Below are positions 16,891 to 25,205 of a DNA stretch of 30,129 bases, one piece after another. Every line of letters begins with the position of its first letter. Position 1 is the first letter of the stretch. This DNA comes from JBBPYR01 sp038199755. Lineage in GTDB: Bacteria; Chloroflexota; Ktedonobacteria; Ktedonobacterales; Ktedonobacteraceae. A program made the position numbers and the translations under genes. The notes beneath the pieces are model-generated. The model saw only the letters and a program-made list of their open reading frames with translations, was not told the DNA's origin and made no database searches. The stretch is from contig JBBPYR010000102.1 in assembly GCA_038199755.1 (NCBI GenBank), positions 1 to 30,129 on the forward strand, in the 5' to 3' direction.

Positions 16891-16935
16891 ACAGAGTTGC
16901 TCCCTTCTTTAGGGGGCGAGAAATTTCGCCCATTG

Positions 16936-18057
16936 TTACTTCTTTCGTTTATAAAATGGTAACGCGACAATTTGTGCCGCGACCCGCTTACCGCGAATAT
17001 CGATCTGCACCGTTTGCCCGACAGTGGCGGCGTCCGCCTTGACATAGCCCATGCCAATGTTTTTGTGAACGCTGGGGCCTGGTGCGCCACTGGTGAGGCT
17101 ACCGATGATCTGGTCATCCTGGTAGATGGCATAGCCACCACGGGGAATACCGCGTTCAAGCATTGTGATACCGACCAGCAATTTAGCGGGTCCCTGCTCC
17201 TTCACACGGACCAGAGCAGCGTGTCCAATGAAATCTTCTTTGGCGAGTTTGACGGACCAGCCCAGACGCGCCTCAAGGGGATTGGTCTGCTCGTCCAGTT
17301 CGTGACCATACAGGCACATGCCAGCTTCCAGCCGCAGCGTATCGCGGGCACCCAGGCCAGCAGGGAGCAATCCCAGTGGCGTGCCCACCTCAAGCAGCTT
17401 GCTCCACAGAGCCACCACGTCAACGGGAGCGCAATACAGCTCGAAGCCGTCCTCGCCTGTATAGCCTGTACGCGAGATCAAGCAATTGATACCCGCCACC
17501 TGCCCCGCTTGGCAATGATAATAGCTGATAGTGGTCAGATCAACCTGCGTCAAGGGCTGCAAAATAGTAATCGCCGCTGGCCCTTGCAGCGCGAGCAGAG
17601 CAGTTGTATCGGACTGATCGATGACCGTGACATGCTCGAACTGTTTGGCCTGCTCTTTGACCCACGCCAGGTCTTTCTCGATATTGCCCGCGTTCACCAC
17701 CAGCATATAATGCTGCTCGGCGATAGAGTAGATCAGCAAATCATCGATCACGCCGCCATCGGGCAAACAAAGCTGGCTATAGAGAGCCTGTTGCAGGGCG
17801 AGGCGCGAAACGTCATTCGGCACAAGCTGCTGCAAAAAGGCCAGCGCGTCAGGCCCCTGCACCTTAAACTCGCCCATGTGACTGACATCAAACAGGCCAG
17901 CACGGGTGCGTACCGCGTCATGCTCCTCTAAAATCGAGCCATATTGCACGGGCATCTCCCACCCGCTAAACTCCACCAGGCGCGCCCCCAGCCTGCGATG
18001 CTCCTCAAAAAGCGGAGTCCGTTTGAGCCGAACAACGGCACCGTCGTGTGTTGTCAT
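16936..18057 (-). CDS. gcvT: Glycine cleavage system aminomethyltransferase (T protein)
   Basis: 373 residues from the chosen start. Diagnostic segments are 'LVEFSGWEMPVQYGSILEEHDAVRTRAGLFDVSHMGEF' near the N-terminus, 'LPDGGVIDDLLIY', 'SRTGYTGEDGFELY', 'GARDTLRLEAGMCLYGHEL' and 'GIPRGGYAIY ... TSGAPGPSVHKNIGMGYV' at the end. The enzyme takes the aminomethyl group from GcvH, releasing ammonia and making 5,10-methylene-tetrahydrofolate. The start at 18057 has AGGA six bases upstream; an upstream ATG at 18111 would add 18 non-conserved residues. It is the first gene of the gcv cluster. A weak promoter (TTGTTG with TATCAT 18 bases later) lies upstream; no glycine riboswitch is seen. Confidence 0.96.
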   Translation of the reverse strand: MTTHDGAVVRLKRTPLFEEHRRLGARLVEFSGWEMPVQYGSILEEHDAVRTRAGLFDVSHMGEFKVQGPDALAFLQQLVPNDVSRLALQQALYSQLCLPDGGVIDDLLIYSIAEQHYMLVVNAGNIEKDLAWVKEQAKQFEHVTVIDQSDTTALLALQGPAAITILQPLTQVDLTTISYYHCQAGQVAGINCLISRTGYTGEDGFELYCAPVDVVALWSKLLEVGTPLGLLPAGLGARDTLRLEAGMCLYGHELDEQTNPLEARLGWSVKLAKEDFIGHAALVRVKEQGPAKLLVGITMLERGIPRGGYAIYQDDQIIGSLTSGAPGPSVHKNIGMGYVKADAATVGQTVQIDIRGKRVAAQIVALPFYKRKK

Positions 18058-18175
18058 GCGATCCTGCTCCCTACACTCCAAAATCCAAACAATGTATATC
18101 TCATCTCTCATGATATCAGATTTTGGTCAGTAGCAACAACGGGAACACAAACAGACGTCTCGCCGCCGCCCTTAC

Positions 18176-18520
18176 CTAGCTCTCTTCCTCCTCCACTGTG
18201 TTGAGTTGCAACCAGCGTTTGACGGAGGTCGCACTCAACGCACGAGCTTGATCGGCATCATCACGCTCAATAGCACGCTTTAATTCAATACTATAACAGA
18301 ATTTCGACGCCATAAAATCTGCGCTAATGAGTAATAGGATAATCTGAGCAGACTCAAGATGGTGGAGAATTTGCTTCTCCCACTCAGTACCAGGGGCAAT
18401 GTCACCATCAAACCAATTCGTAATCACTCCCTGATTTACAAGATTACTAAGGTGGGTTGCCAGCTTATCGCGCCGTTCTCTATCTTTATGTGAGTAAGAG
18501 ATGAAGACTTCAAACGCCAT
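18176..18520 (-). CDS. TIR-domain protein, C-terminally shortened
   Basis: 114 residues, shorter than a full TIR domain (about 135-150). The fold starts at once: 'VFISYSHKDRERRDKL' (box 1, residues 5-20), 'NWFDGDIAPGTEWEKQI' (BB loop, about 35-51), 'IILLLISADFMASKFCYSIELKRAIER' with Glu79 in the position of the catalytic glutamate of NADase TIRs. After residue about 92 the expected strand and 'RPCDW'-like segment are missing; the frame instead runs into 'SATSVKRWLQLNTVEEEES'. A neighbouring frame reads 'CDLRQTLVAT' at that spot, so a frameshift is possible. Known: bacterial TIR domains cleave NAD or bind partners in immunity and signalling. Whether this one is active is doubtful. Confidence 0.75.
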   Translation of the reverse strand: MAFEVFISYSHKDRERRDKLATHLSNLVNQGVITNWFDGDIAPGTEWEKQILHHLESAQIILLLISADFMASKFCYSIELKRAIERDDADQARALSATSVKRWLQLNTVEEEES

Positions 18521-18611
18521 ACTATTCTCCTCGATAATGCTATATTCTTAGGTGAACCGTATACCTGAAAACAGGGCGATTGTCATTATGCATACTCTCA
18601 AACCAATAACA

Positions 18612-18689
18612 ATTGAAGAGGCGGGAAAACATGAATGCCCTGTCTGCATAGATGTAGACAAGGCATCCATGTTTTCCCGCCTCTTCAAT
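18612..18689. terminator. Long palindrome after the YncE-like gene
   Basis: The outer arms 18612-18633 and 18668-18689 are perfectly complementary (22 bp). The stem continues inward with two mismatches (total about 34 positions per arm) to a 10-base loop near 18646-18655. It begins ten bases after the stop of the minus-strand propeller gene and lies upstream of the TIR gene. No strong U-tract. Confidence 0.72.
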
Positions 18690-18698
18690 CACCAGACC

Positions 18699-19967
18699 TC
18701 ACACCCCGTTTGGCACGTATTGTATGACGCGCAAGACGGGCCGACCGCCGACCGATGGTTGCGGCAGATAGATCAGTTGCGTTGCCTCATCGATAGCAAT
18801 GGTATGATGGCTGCCACCACCGAGGAAGTAGTCGCCGAGTTTCTTTAATTGCCGTCCGCTTTCATCGAAGAGTGAGATACCGCCAGCGCAGCCAACCACG
18901 AGCAGATGCATGGGATGGTCTAGCCGCACGATGTCAGGATTGAAGGCCACAGGCAACAGCGGACCAGGGAAAGGCTTCATCGTCAGCAAATCAACGCGTG
19001 TCAGGTTCTGTGAGTCAACACAGGCGACGAAGGCTTCGCGCTGTTGCACGTCGATTGTCACACCATGCGGAGTAAGACACTCGTCTGGCAAGCGGATATC
19101 TGAAAGGATTTTCAGGGTAGTGGGATCAACAACAGCCAGAAAAGAGGGTGGTGTCTGCGCTACGTTCAGATTCTGATCGAGCAGTGGCAAGGTGACCACA
19201 TAGACGCGATGGGTCACAGGATCGAACTGCACATGTCCAATATCATCACCAAATGGCGGATGAAGACCAAAGGGAATCTTCGTGACCAGCTTATTTGTGA
19301 CAGCATCAATCACCGCCACATTCTGGTTTTTTAGCGCGAGATTAGCATTATCAGGACTGGCGGCAGCACCGGGGTCGCCCACAAAGACGAGATGATCGAC
19401 AGGATCGTATTCGATGGCGTCCGGCCCATCAAGCGGATCGAGTTGCACCTTGGCGATAATGTTAAAAGGACTATGCTCATTCACGATGAAGATGATACCA
19501 TCAGCCGCATCGCCTACAAAGACCTTGCCCACATTGGGAGCCACCATTACACCAGCCGCCTGCGGCACCGCGACAAGCCCAACCACTTTATCAAGTTGCG
19601 TATTGAAGACAACAATATTGCCATCCGTCCCAACATCGAAATTGGGATTGTGCAGAATAGCGGCCTCTTTATCAGGGTTCGGCCCAGTATGCACGATGAA
19701 AAGCAAATGGGCTGCCTGATCGAATGACTGAAAATCAAAGTGGTCAAAACGCTGTGCCTGACCCGCCGCGAAAGGGTTCTGGCTGGTGCGATTAGGGTCT
19801 GGCAAGGCATCGGGTAGCGGAATTTCTTGCACAATCCGCAAGCGCTTCAATTGAATAGGGGTGGAAAAGCGAATGATTTCTGACGTGATCAGAAAGATGA
19901 GCAGCGCAAAGCTTACCACCACCAGTAGCCACCAAGCAATACGAGACACGCCGATTTTTTGAAGCAT
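18699..19967 (-). CDS. Membrane-anchored YncE-like beta-propeller protein
   Basis: 422 residues. One N-terminal membrane helix (about residues 9-30) is followed by a propeller of YncE/NHL-like repeats: 'NIVVFNTQLDKVVGLVAVPQAAGVMVAPNVGKVFVGDA', 'NVAVIDAVTNKLVTKIPFG', 'FLAVVDPTTLKILSDIRLP', each with the V.D...N..V pattern. Such propellers bind proteins or small ligands outside the membrane; no enzyme motif is seen. The ATG has AGGAG about nine bases upstream. It lies 47 bases downstream of the ABC-FHA gene, in the same direction, and is likely in one operon with it, so the propeller may serve the exporter. Family moderately sure. Confidence 0.82.
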   Translation of the reverse strand: MLQKIGVSRIAWWLLVVVSFALLIFLITSEIIRFSTPIQLKRLRIVQEIPLPDALPDPNRTSQNPFAAGQAQRFDHFDFQSFDQAAHLLFIVHTGPNPDKEAAILHNPNFDVGTDGNIVVFNTQLDKVVGLVAVPQAAGVMVAPNVGKVFVGDAADGIIFIVNEHSPFNIIAKVQLDPLDGPDAIEYDPVDHLVFVGDPGAAASPDNANLALKNQNVAVIDAVTNKLVTKIPFGLHPPFGDDIGHVQFDPVTHRVYVVTLPLLDQNLNVAQTPPSFLAVVDPTTLKILSDIRLPDECLTPHGVTIDVQQREAFVACVDSQNLTRVDLLTMKPFPGPLLPVAFNPDIVRLDHPMHLLVVGCAGGISLFDESGRQLKKLGDYFLGGGSHHTIAIDEATQLIYLPQPSVGGRPVLRVIQYVPNGV

Positions 19968-20014
19968 ACGTATTTTCTCCTATGATGCATCTGTTCCCGA
20001 ACGATCAAAGTATG

Positions 20015-22492
20015 TTACAGTGCCTCGTAGGAAAGAATCGCACCGGGGGCAAGGTAAATGCGATCGCCGTTGGAAAACACGTGGCGTTCGACACGCTGTC
20101 CTTGAAAGATGATGCCATTCATGCTATCAGCATCTTCGATCAGCCATGTGCCATTCTCCCAACGCATCTTAGCATGCAGGCGTGAGATGCGCTGTGAAGG
20201 AACCTGGACATCATTACTGTTGAGACGGCCAATCGTCAAAAGCGGTTGGTCGAGTTGGCGTACACCAATAGCCTTACCATCAAGCTCAACATGTACACGC
20301 GCACGCACAGGTGGTCCCGACCCATTGTTAGTACCTACTGGCGCAGCACCTCTCCCCACACCTTGTGGTAACGGCGTAGGTCGGTTCACTGGATAACCGA
20401 TTTGCGGCATAGGAGCAACAGGCCGATTCTGTTGTGCGACAGCTGCGGGTCGCGCTTGCCATGGGTCGTCCCCAACGGGCAATGGTACAAAGGCCGAACG
20501 CAGAACCGACTGCTCACCAGCACGATCAGCACTGTAGCGGTTCTGCTCATCGAGCAAGCCAGCAAACACGCCTCTCATGCGCTTGAGTTCCTTATAAGAC
20601 CCTTTTTCAACAATGCGTCCATCGCCCAGTACGATAATCTCATCAACATTGCCCAGTGTACTGAGCCGATGGGAAATCACGATCACGGTACGCCCCACAA
20701 TCAGCGTATCCAGCGCACGCATCACCTCGGCCTCAGCTTCGACATCCAGTGATGCGGTAGGCTCGTCCAGAATCAGCAATGGGGCATCACGCAGAATGGC
20801 GCGTGCGATAGCAATACGTTGACGTTGCCCACCAGAAAAGTTCTTGCCTTGCTCACGCACCAGCGTATTGTAGCCATCGGGCAAGCGCGTGATGGTTTCG
20901 TGCATCTGTGCTCTTTTCGCAGCGGTTATAATGTCCTCATCACTGGCTCCAGGCCGACCAACCTCGATATTTTCGCGAATCGTCCCCTCAAAGAGGACCG
21001 AATCTTGTAACACCATACTCACATTCTCACGCAACACCTTGAGCGGGTACATGCGATTATCCACACCATCGACCCGCACCGACCCTTGCTGAATTTCATA
21101 GAAGCGCGGAATCAGCTTGACCAGGGTGGTTTTGCCACCACCAGACAAGCCCACCAGAGCCACTCTTTTGCCAGCCGGAATGTGTAAAGAGATGCCTTTC
21201 AGTACAGGCTGTTGCGCTGAATAAGCGAAATGTACGTTGTCAAACACGATGTCGCCGTGCAGTTTGGTTGGTCCGAGATAGGGAGTCTTACTCTCAACCA
21301 CCTCTGGTGCCTGATCCAGCACCTCCTGAATGCGTTCAGCACCCGCAGAGGCGGAGTTGGCAAGCGTGGTCAACTTCGAGAGGTCGCGCATCGGCTGGTA
21401 GAGTAGTTTGAGATAGAACAGGAACGAGACAATGAGTCCAGCATCGATGGTACCAGAAAGTAACTGGAAGGGCCCGATTGTAAAGGGATTGCCAGCCGCA
21501 ACATAGCCCCCAACGCCGACGATGGTCGCGGTACCGAGCGCGACCAGGACGGCAACCAATGGCGTGAATTGCGCTTGCAACGTACCCGCACGCAGTCCCG
21601 CCGCCCGACTCTCCTTCACTTTCGTCCCAAAACGCATATCCTCGCGCTCCTCGCGTGTAAACACCTTGATGACGGTGAGGGCGTTAATATCCTCGGTCGC
21701 CACATCAGCCACTTGTCCGGCAGATTTCGCTTGCCGTTTGGAAGCTATCTTGATGTTACGTGTATAATACAGCACGATCACGAAAAGGGCGGGTGCAATC
21801 GCCAGCGAGAGCACTGTATAAGGGACGCTATAGAACAACATAATGGAGGCAACACCAACCAGCGTCAAGACGCCAACCAGCAGGTCAACCAGACCGTCGG
21901 TGACGAACTTCTCGATATCGGTAATGTTTCCGGTGATGCGCTGAACAAGATCGCCCTTCTTCTGCTTGCCATGCCAGTCTAATGAAATACGTTGCAGGTG
22001 CTCAAACAGTTGTGTGCGTAAGCGCGCACTCAGGCTCTGCGCAATATACGAAGCCAGAAAGAGATCGAGATAGACAAGGAGCGCACTGATGGTAGAAAAA
22101 AGCACCAGCACAATGACCGAAAAGACGATCACACCAATCACGCTATGGTGCGTAGTGTCAGGAGTAATAAAGGTCCTTGGATCAGATGGGTTAGCCGGAC
22201 AGGGCGATGTCGGCGGTGGCGAAATAAGATGACCTCCCGGCGGTGGATTCAGCGACGGATCAAGGGCGGGAGTATCGAAGAGGTCGAGTAGGCCAGGCTG
22301 GTCATTCCAGCCGAGAAAAGGAAAAGTGCAGGCAGGATCGTTGCCAGGATTTTGCGCCTTACTGGGAATCCATTTGAGCGGCTGGAGTGCAATGATATCA
22401 GAGCTGACTTGCGCCACCGCTACTAGAATAGCCAGCAAAACCAAAATACGAAATCCTTTGAGGTTTCTATTAAGGAACTTCACCAGAAACAT
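20015..22492 (-). CDS. ABC exporter (fused permease and ATPase) with C-terminal FHA domain
   Basis: 825 residues, about 200 longer than a normal half-transporter. Six-helix permease: helix 1 near 14-36, then an unusually long outer loop rich in Pro (about 37-117), helix 2 near 118-148, and the remaining helices to about 370. The ATPase has Walker A GLSGGGKTT (448-456), Q-loop Gln496, signature SGGQ (553-556), Walker B LLILDEP (572-578) and switch His608. A Pro/Gln-rich linker (about 665-730) leads to an FHA domain: 'LLTIGRLNSNDVQVPSQRISRLHAKM' with the phosphothreonine-binding Arg, Ser and His, and 'DADSMNG'. Known: FHA domains bind phosphothreonine, so transport may be controlled by Ser/Thr kinases. 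Substrate unknown. AAGGAG precedes the ATG. Confidence 0.94.
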   Translation of the reverse strand: MFLVKFLNRNLKGFRILVLLAILVAVAQVSSDIIALQPLKWIPSKAQNPGNDPACTFPFLGWNDQPGLLDLFDTPALDPSLNPPPGGHLISPPPTSPCPANPSDPRTFITPDTTHHSVIGVIVFSVIVLVLFSTISALLVYLDLFLASYIAQSLSARLRTQLFEHLQRISLDWHGKQKKGDLVQRITGNITDIEKFVTDGLVDLLVGVLTLVGVASIMLFYSVPYTVLSLAIAPALFVIVLYYTRNIKIASKRQAKSAGQVADVATEDINALTVIKVFTREEREDMRFGTKVKESRAAGLRAGTLQAQFTPLVAVLVALGTATIVGVGGYVAAGNPFTIGPFQLLSGTIDAGLIVSFLFYLKLLYQPMRDLSKLTTLANSASAGAERIQEVLDQAPEVVESKTPYLGPTKLHGDIVFDNVHFAYSAQQPVLKGISLHIPAGKRVALVGLSGGGKTTLVKLIPRFYEIQQGSVRVDGVDNRMYPLKVLRENVSMVLQDSVLFEGTIRENIEVGRPGASDEDIITAAKRAQMHETITRLPDGYNTLVREQGKNFSGGQRQRIAIARAILRDAPLLILDEPTASLDVEAEAEVMRALDTLIVGRTVIVISHRLSTLGNVDEIIVLGDGRIVEKGSYKELKRMRGVFAGLLDEQNRYSADRAGEQSVLRSAFVPLPVGDDPWQARPAAVAQQNRPVAPMPQIGYPVNRPTPLPQGVGRGAAPVGTNNGSGPPVRARVHVELDGKAIGVRQLDQPLLTIGRLNSNDVQVPSQRISRLHAKMRWENGTWLIEDADSMNGIIFQGQRVERHVFSNGDRIYLAPGAILSYEAL

Positions 22493-22632
22493 AGGGTCAC
22501 TCCTTGCCGCATGTTAAGCATTTGACAAATTAGCCTGAACAACCATCGTAGAGTCTGTAAACTTCTCTATATAGAACTACTGCATAGTGCATCAGGCAGA
22601 TAGTATTAAACATTAACAGAAGATTAAAACGG

Positions 22633-22641
22633 ATTATAGCA
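22633..22641 (-). promoter_or_regulatory. Extended -10 promoter candidate for the ABC exporter operon
   Basis: On the minus strand the sequence reads TGCTATAAT, an extended -10 box (TGn followed by TATAAT). No good -35 box is seen, which is acceptable for extended -10 promoters. It is about 140 bases upstream of the ABC exporter start. Confidence 0.5.
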
Positions 22642-22680
22642 CATCCCTTGCTTGTAAGGAAGAACTTTGTATGCGGATTT

Positions 22681-22866
22681 TTAGCAAATTGCACTACTTG
22701 GCACCAAATATTTGCCAAGTGTCAGCAACAAAAGAGTACAAAACACGAGAATAAGCACAAGGTTACATAATTTTACCAGCTTTTCACTTACCTCCTCATC
22801 CATTTTCACTTGCCTCTTACTTGGCTTAGGTATAGTTAGTATCAGCAAAGCGATACCTATAAGCAA
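22681..22866 (-). CDS. Possible small membrane protein (doubtful)
   Basis: 61 residues from a TTG codon. The reading shows two hydrophobic segments (LIGIALLILTI and LCNLVLILVFCTLLLLTLG) joined by a charged loop (KPSKRQVKMDEEVSEKLVK), a sensible pattern for a small two-helix membrane protein. Against it: TTG start, GGGGG only one or two bases upstream rather than at proper spacing, and no known family. It would lie upstream of, and in the same direction as, the ABC exporter gene. Treat as a candidate only. Confidence 0.3.
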   Translation of the reverse strand: MLIGIALLILTIPKPSKRQVKMDEEVSEKLVKLCNLVLILVFCTLLLLTLGKYLVPSSAIC

Positions 22867-22895
22867 TCCCCCTTTTCATGAAACAAGGATAAGAA

Positions 22896-22929
22896 GAAGC
22901 CCAGTTGTTCTTGTGAACAACTGGGCTTC
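22896..22929. terminator. 15-bp perfect palindrome after the LysM protein gene
   Basis: Arms 22896-22910 and 22915-22929 are exact reverse complements with loop TTGT. It lies about 60 bases past the stop of the minus-strand LysM gene, so it probably ends that transcript. Confidence 0.65.
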
Positions 22930-22991
22930 CTCCTGCTTAGGAGGCGCAAAAATGAGGGATTTCTTTCTAGAGCAGACGCTGCCTTTTTGTA

Positions 22992-23690
22992 CTAAGGCTT
23001 ACACGTCCATTCTCTCCAACTGTATCCATCGCGCACAAATATCTCGTGTGCGGCTGCAATATTCGCAGCGGCGTTGTAAACAGACTTACCTGCCTGTGAG
23101 GTCCCTGCCCATGTGCCGGGCATAATTTGAAAAACACCTGCGGCACCCGATGGATTATAGGCATTCGGATTGAGACCCGATTCGCAGGTCGCAACCGCAA
23201 TGGCCCCTGACGCACGCGCGCCAAATGTCTGATTGATCATAGCCGCAACACTTCCATTACTGGCTGATGCTATGAATGGAGTTATGTTCACTCCACTATT
23301 CTGCGGAACCTGCACGGGTGCTGATTTGGCAGCTCCCACTCTAGGAATACAGAGTGCCTGACCAACGAAAATCAGGTTGGGATTGACAATGTGGTTATAG
23401 GTTGCAAGGGTGGGCCAACTGACCCCCAAGCGAGAGCCGACTCCTGTAAGCGTATCGCCTGCGCTCACAGTGTATGTGCGATCACCACCTGAGCAACTTG
23501 CATACGTATGCGCACTCGCACTCGGCGCATTAACCAACACTGTGGCTACCAAAAGCAGCATTCCCAGAACCATGCCTACACGAAACTTTGCTACAAAACC
23601 TCCTACCATGTACTGTCGTAAACACATGCGTATGTGCTGATATGCTTGCATATATCTTCTTTCTAGATAATTTGCAAACCTCCCAAGCAT
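22992..23690 (-). CDS. Secreted LysM protein with lytic-transglycosylase-like domain
   Basis: 232 residues. A long N-terminus leads to a hydrophobic stretch (about 38-55) and an Ala-x-Ala site (SASAH, after residue 60), so the protein is exported. Residues about 71-116 form a LysM domain (YTVSAGDTLTGVGSRLGVSWPTLATYN ... PNLIFVGQALCIP), which binds peptidoglycan. A linker is followed by a lysozyme-like fold with 'AIAVATCESGLNPNAYNPSGAAGVFQIMPGTW'; Glu170 is the likely catalytic acid, in a layout like Rpf/SLT transglycosylases. Likely role: cell-wall cleavage or remodelling. AAGGTGG about nine bases upstream supports the start at 23690, though several later Met codons (23651, 23609) would leave a more usual signal-peptide length. 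Confidence 0.87.
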   Translation of the reverse strand: MLGRFANYLERRYMQAYQHIRMCLRQYMVGGFVAKFRVGMVLGMLLLVATVLVNAPSASAHTYASCSGGDRTYTVSAGDTLTGVGSRLGVSWPTLATYNHIVNPNLIFVGQALCIPRVGAAKSAPVQVPQNSGVNITPFIASASNGSVAAMINQTFGARASGAIAVATCESGLNPNAYNPSGAAGVFQIMPGTWAGTSQAGKSVYNAAANIAAAHEIFVRDGYSWREWTCKP

Positions 23691-23771
23691 TGCTGTTCCC
23701 CACCTTGGTGCTTTTCAACCCAAAGCTAGGCACACATCGCTACGATGTATGTCTCAATAGGCAACTTGCAT

Positions 23772-23799
23772 ATAATACCACACCTATTTTGAATTGCAA
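23772..23799 (-). promoter_or_regulatory. Promoter candidate for the LysM protein gene
   Basis: On the minus strand, TTGCAA (23794-23799) and TATTAT (23772-23777) are 16 bases apart and lie about 80 bases upstream of the start codon. Good but not perfect match to the housekeeping sigma consensus. Confidence 0.55.
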
Positions 23800-23846
23800 T
23801 GACACACGCTGACACATAGTACCATTTGCCTATTTTGTTGTATCAT

Positions 23847-24452
23847 TCAATGCCCGCTTAACCCTAACGCTTTTTTTGCTTTATATGATCGTTTGTTCCG
23901 CCCCTTGTAGGTTTCTGTCTGACTATGGCAATTTGGACACAACATACGCAGATTTTCTAAGCGGTTATCATCGCTAACGCCATTGATGTGATCAAGCTCA
24001 AAGGAAAGCGGTTTACCTAGCCATTCTGAAATACCGCAAATGGCACACTCACTTTTCAGAGTCTTACTATGTAGTAATCGCGATCTCACATGATGACGCT
24101 TATGAGAGCTTTTCTCAGTTAGAAGGGTGTCAAGAGGCAGAACGTCATGACGGGCAACAATTTTTCCCGCCTGTATCGCTTTTGTCCAGGTGGTGTTGCT
24201 CATTCCAAAGAAGAGTAAACATTCACGATACGAATGACCTTCATCATAGTATCTCTGTATCTCTTCCCAATTGTGCTGTGTCCAGGGAACTCCCATAGCT
24301 GCATTAGGGCGGCCTAACTTGCGGGAATGATAGGAGATCGTTGATTTTGTACAGCCAGTAGCATCAGCTATCTCTTGATAGGAGCAGCCAGCTTGTAGCA
24401 TAGCTATGATGGTTTCTTTGTGATGCCGCATCTTTTCGTCCACAAACATCAT
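23847..24452 (-). CDS. HNH endonuclease with N-terminal helix-turn-helix
   Basis: 201 residues from the chosen start. The N-terminal part 'KETIIAMLQAGCSYQEIADATGCTKSTISYHSRKLGRP' is a helix-turn-helix, and a second similar segment follows ('NWEEIQRYYDEGHSYRECLLFFGMSNTTWTKA'). The C-terminal part is an HNH nuclease: 'CAICG' zinc pair, 'LSFELDHINGVSDDNRLENLRMLCPNCHSQTETYKGRN' with the catalytic Asp-His and the second CxxC pair. This resembles phage and mobile-element HNH nucleases. An open frame continues upstream through the tRNA-Thr gene, so the real start must lie after it; ATG 24452 or ATG 24431 are the options, both with weak ribosome binding sites. It starts 18 bases past the tRNA end, as cargo inserted beside a tRNA often does. 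Confidence 0.82.
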   Translation of the reverse strand: MMFVDEKMRHHKETIIAMLQAGCSYQEIADATGCTKSTISYHSRKLGRPNAAMGVPWTQHNWEEIQRYYDEGHSYRECLLFFGMSNTTWTKAIQAGKIVARHDVLPLDTLLTEKSSHKRHHVRSRLLHSKTLKSECAICGISEWLGKPLSFELDHINGVSDDNRLENLRMLCPNCHSQTETYKGRNKRSYKAKKALGLSGH

Positions 24453-24469
24453 GATTGAGGCACAAAAAG

Positions 24470-24541
24470 AGCCGGAGGTCGGATTCGAACCGACGGCCAC
24501 TCGATTACAAATCGAGAGCTCTGCCACTGAGCTACACCGGC
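24470..24541 (-). tRNA. tRNA-Thr(UGU)
   Basis: 72 bases that fold as a full cloverleaf: acceptor GCCGGTG with CTCCGGC, D stem GCTC/GAGC, anticodon stem CTCGA/TCGAG with loop TTTGTAA (anticodon TGT, reads ACA), T stem GTCGG/CCGAC with loop TTCGAAT. The discriminator base is U and no CCA is encoded. One oddity is a T6-T67 mismatch in the acceptor stem. Confidence 0.97.
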
Positions 24542-24596
24542 TTATCGTCACATACAATACCCCAAAAGATGGGTATAAGCACTGCTGACAGGGAAA

Positions 24597-24625
24597 ATTA
24601 TACTGCTATGTTGGCGAAGTGTCAA
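24597..24625 (-). promoter_or_regulatory. Consensus promoter for tRNA-Thr
   Basis: On the minus strand, TTGACA (24620-24625) and TATAAT (24597-24602) are exactly 17 bases apart, a perfect match to the housekeeping sigma consensus. The tRNA begins 55 bases downstream of the -10 box. The HNH gene may be transcribed from it too. Confidence 0.88.
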
Positions 24626-24788
24626 GCTTTTTGGCGCACGGCACAAGACCAGTTAGTGCCATGTTCAGCCAAATCTAATCTAAAAGCTGCTGTCGAGCGA
24701 AACCGCTTATCCCGCTACCGCGTACTTCATTATGTAACCTACTTTTCTGGATAGTCCAGGAGAGCCGCACCTAAGAGGGGATTGAAGT

Positions 24789-25187
24789 ATGATGCATCCA
24801 AACACAGAACGTTTGGGGAGGGCCTATAGCGCGGCAAAAATTATTCTCGTTGTTGAAGATGATGACAATATCGGTACTTTCTTAGTTGAAGCTCTTTCGC
24901 AGGAAACGCCATATACAGCAGTGCTCGTCACTGATGGATTTGCAGCGTTGAAAGCGGTTCACGATATAAAACCAGCCCTGTTCATTACTGACTATCGCTT
25001 ACCCTTGATGGACGGCATCGAACTCTATGATCGTCTGCACGTTCTACAAGGTTTGGAGAATATACCTATTATCATCATGAGTGCTTACCTCCCAAAAGAA
25101 GAAATTAAAAAACGAAATTTAATCAGTTTGAGCAAGCCATTTGAATTAGACGACCTGCTCAACGCGATTAATCGCTTATTAGCGTAA
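24789..25187 (+). CDS. Single-domain response regulator (CheY-like)
   Basis: 132 residues, just one receiver domain. The acidic pocket is in 'ILVVEDDDN' (Glu23-Asp24-Asp25), the phosphorylated Asp68 is in 'LFITDYRLPLMDG', the switch Ser98 is in 'IIIMSAY', and Lys116 is in 'LSKPF'. All key residues are present, so it should accept phosphate from a histidine kinase. There is no output domain, and no kinase gene nearby, so it likely acts by protein contact or as a relay. GAGGGG about eight bases upstream of the ATG supports the start. A long hairpin ends the gene. Confidence 0.92.
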   Translation: MMHPNTERLGRAYSAAKIILVVEDDDNIGTFLVEALSQETPYTAVLVTDGFAALKAVHDIKPALFITDYRLPLMDGIELYDRLHVLQGLENIPIIIMSAYLPKEEIKKRNLISLSKPFELDDLLNAINRLLA

Positions 25188-25205
25188 TAGCATACCTTTC
25201 ACAGA

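Larger units (their letters stand above)
22506..22991. other. Intergenic region between LysM protein and ABC exporter genes
   Basis: AT-rich stretch of 486 bases. It holds a likely promoter for the ABC exporter (22633-22641), a doubtful small membrane-protein gene (22681-22866, minus), and the palindrome at 22896-22929 followed by a small hairpin CCTCC...GGAGG (22929-22944). Nothing else is recognisable. Confidence 0.5.

Noticed and set aside
24453..24557. Longer N-terminus of the HNH protein reading through the tRNA-Thr gene
   Set aside because: The frame crosses a complete tRNA gene; coding there would be accidental, so the start was placed downstream.
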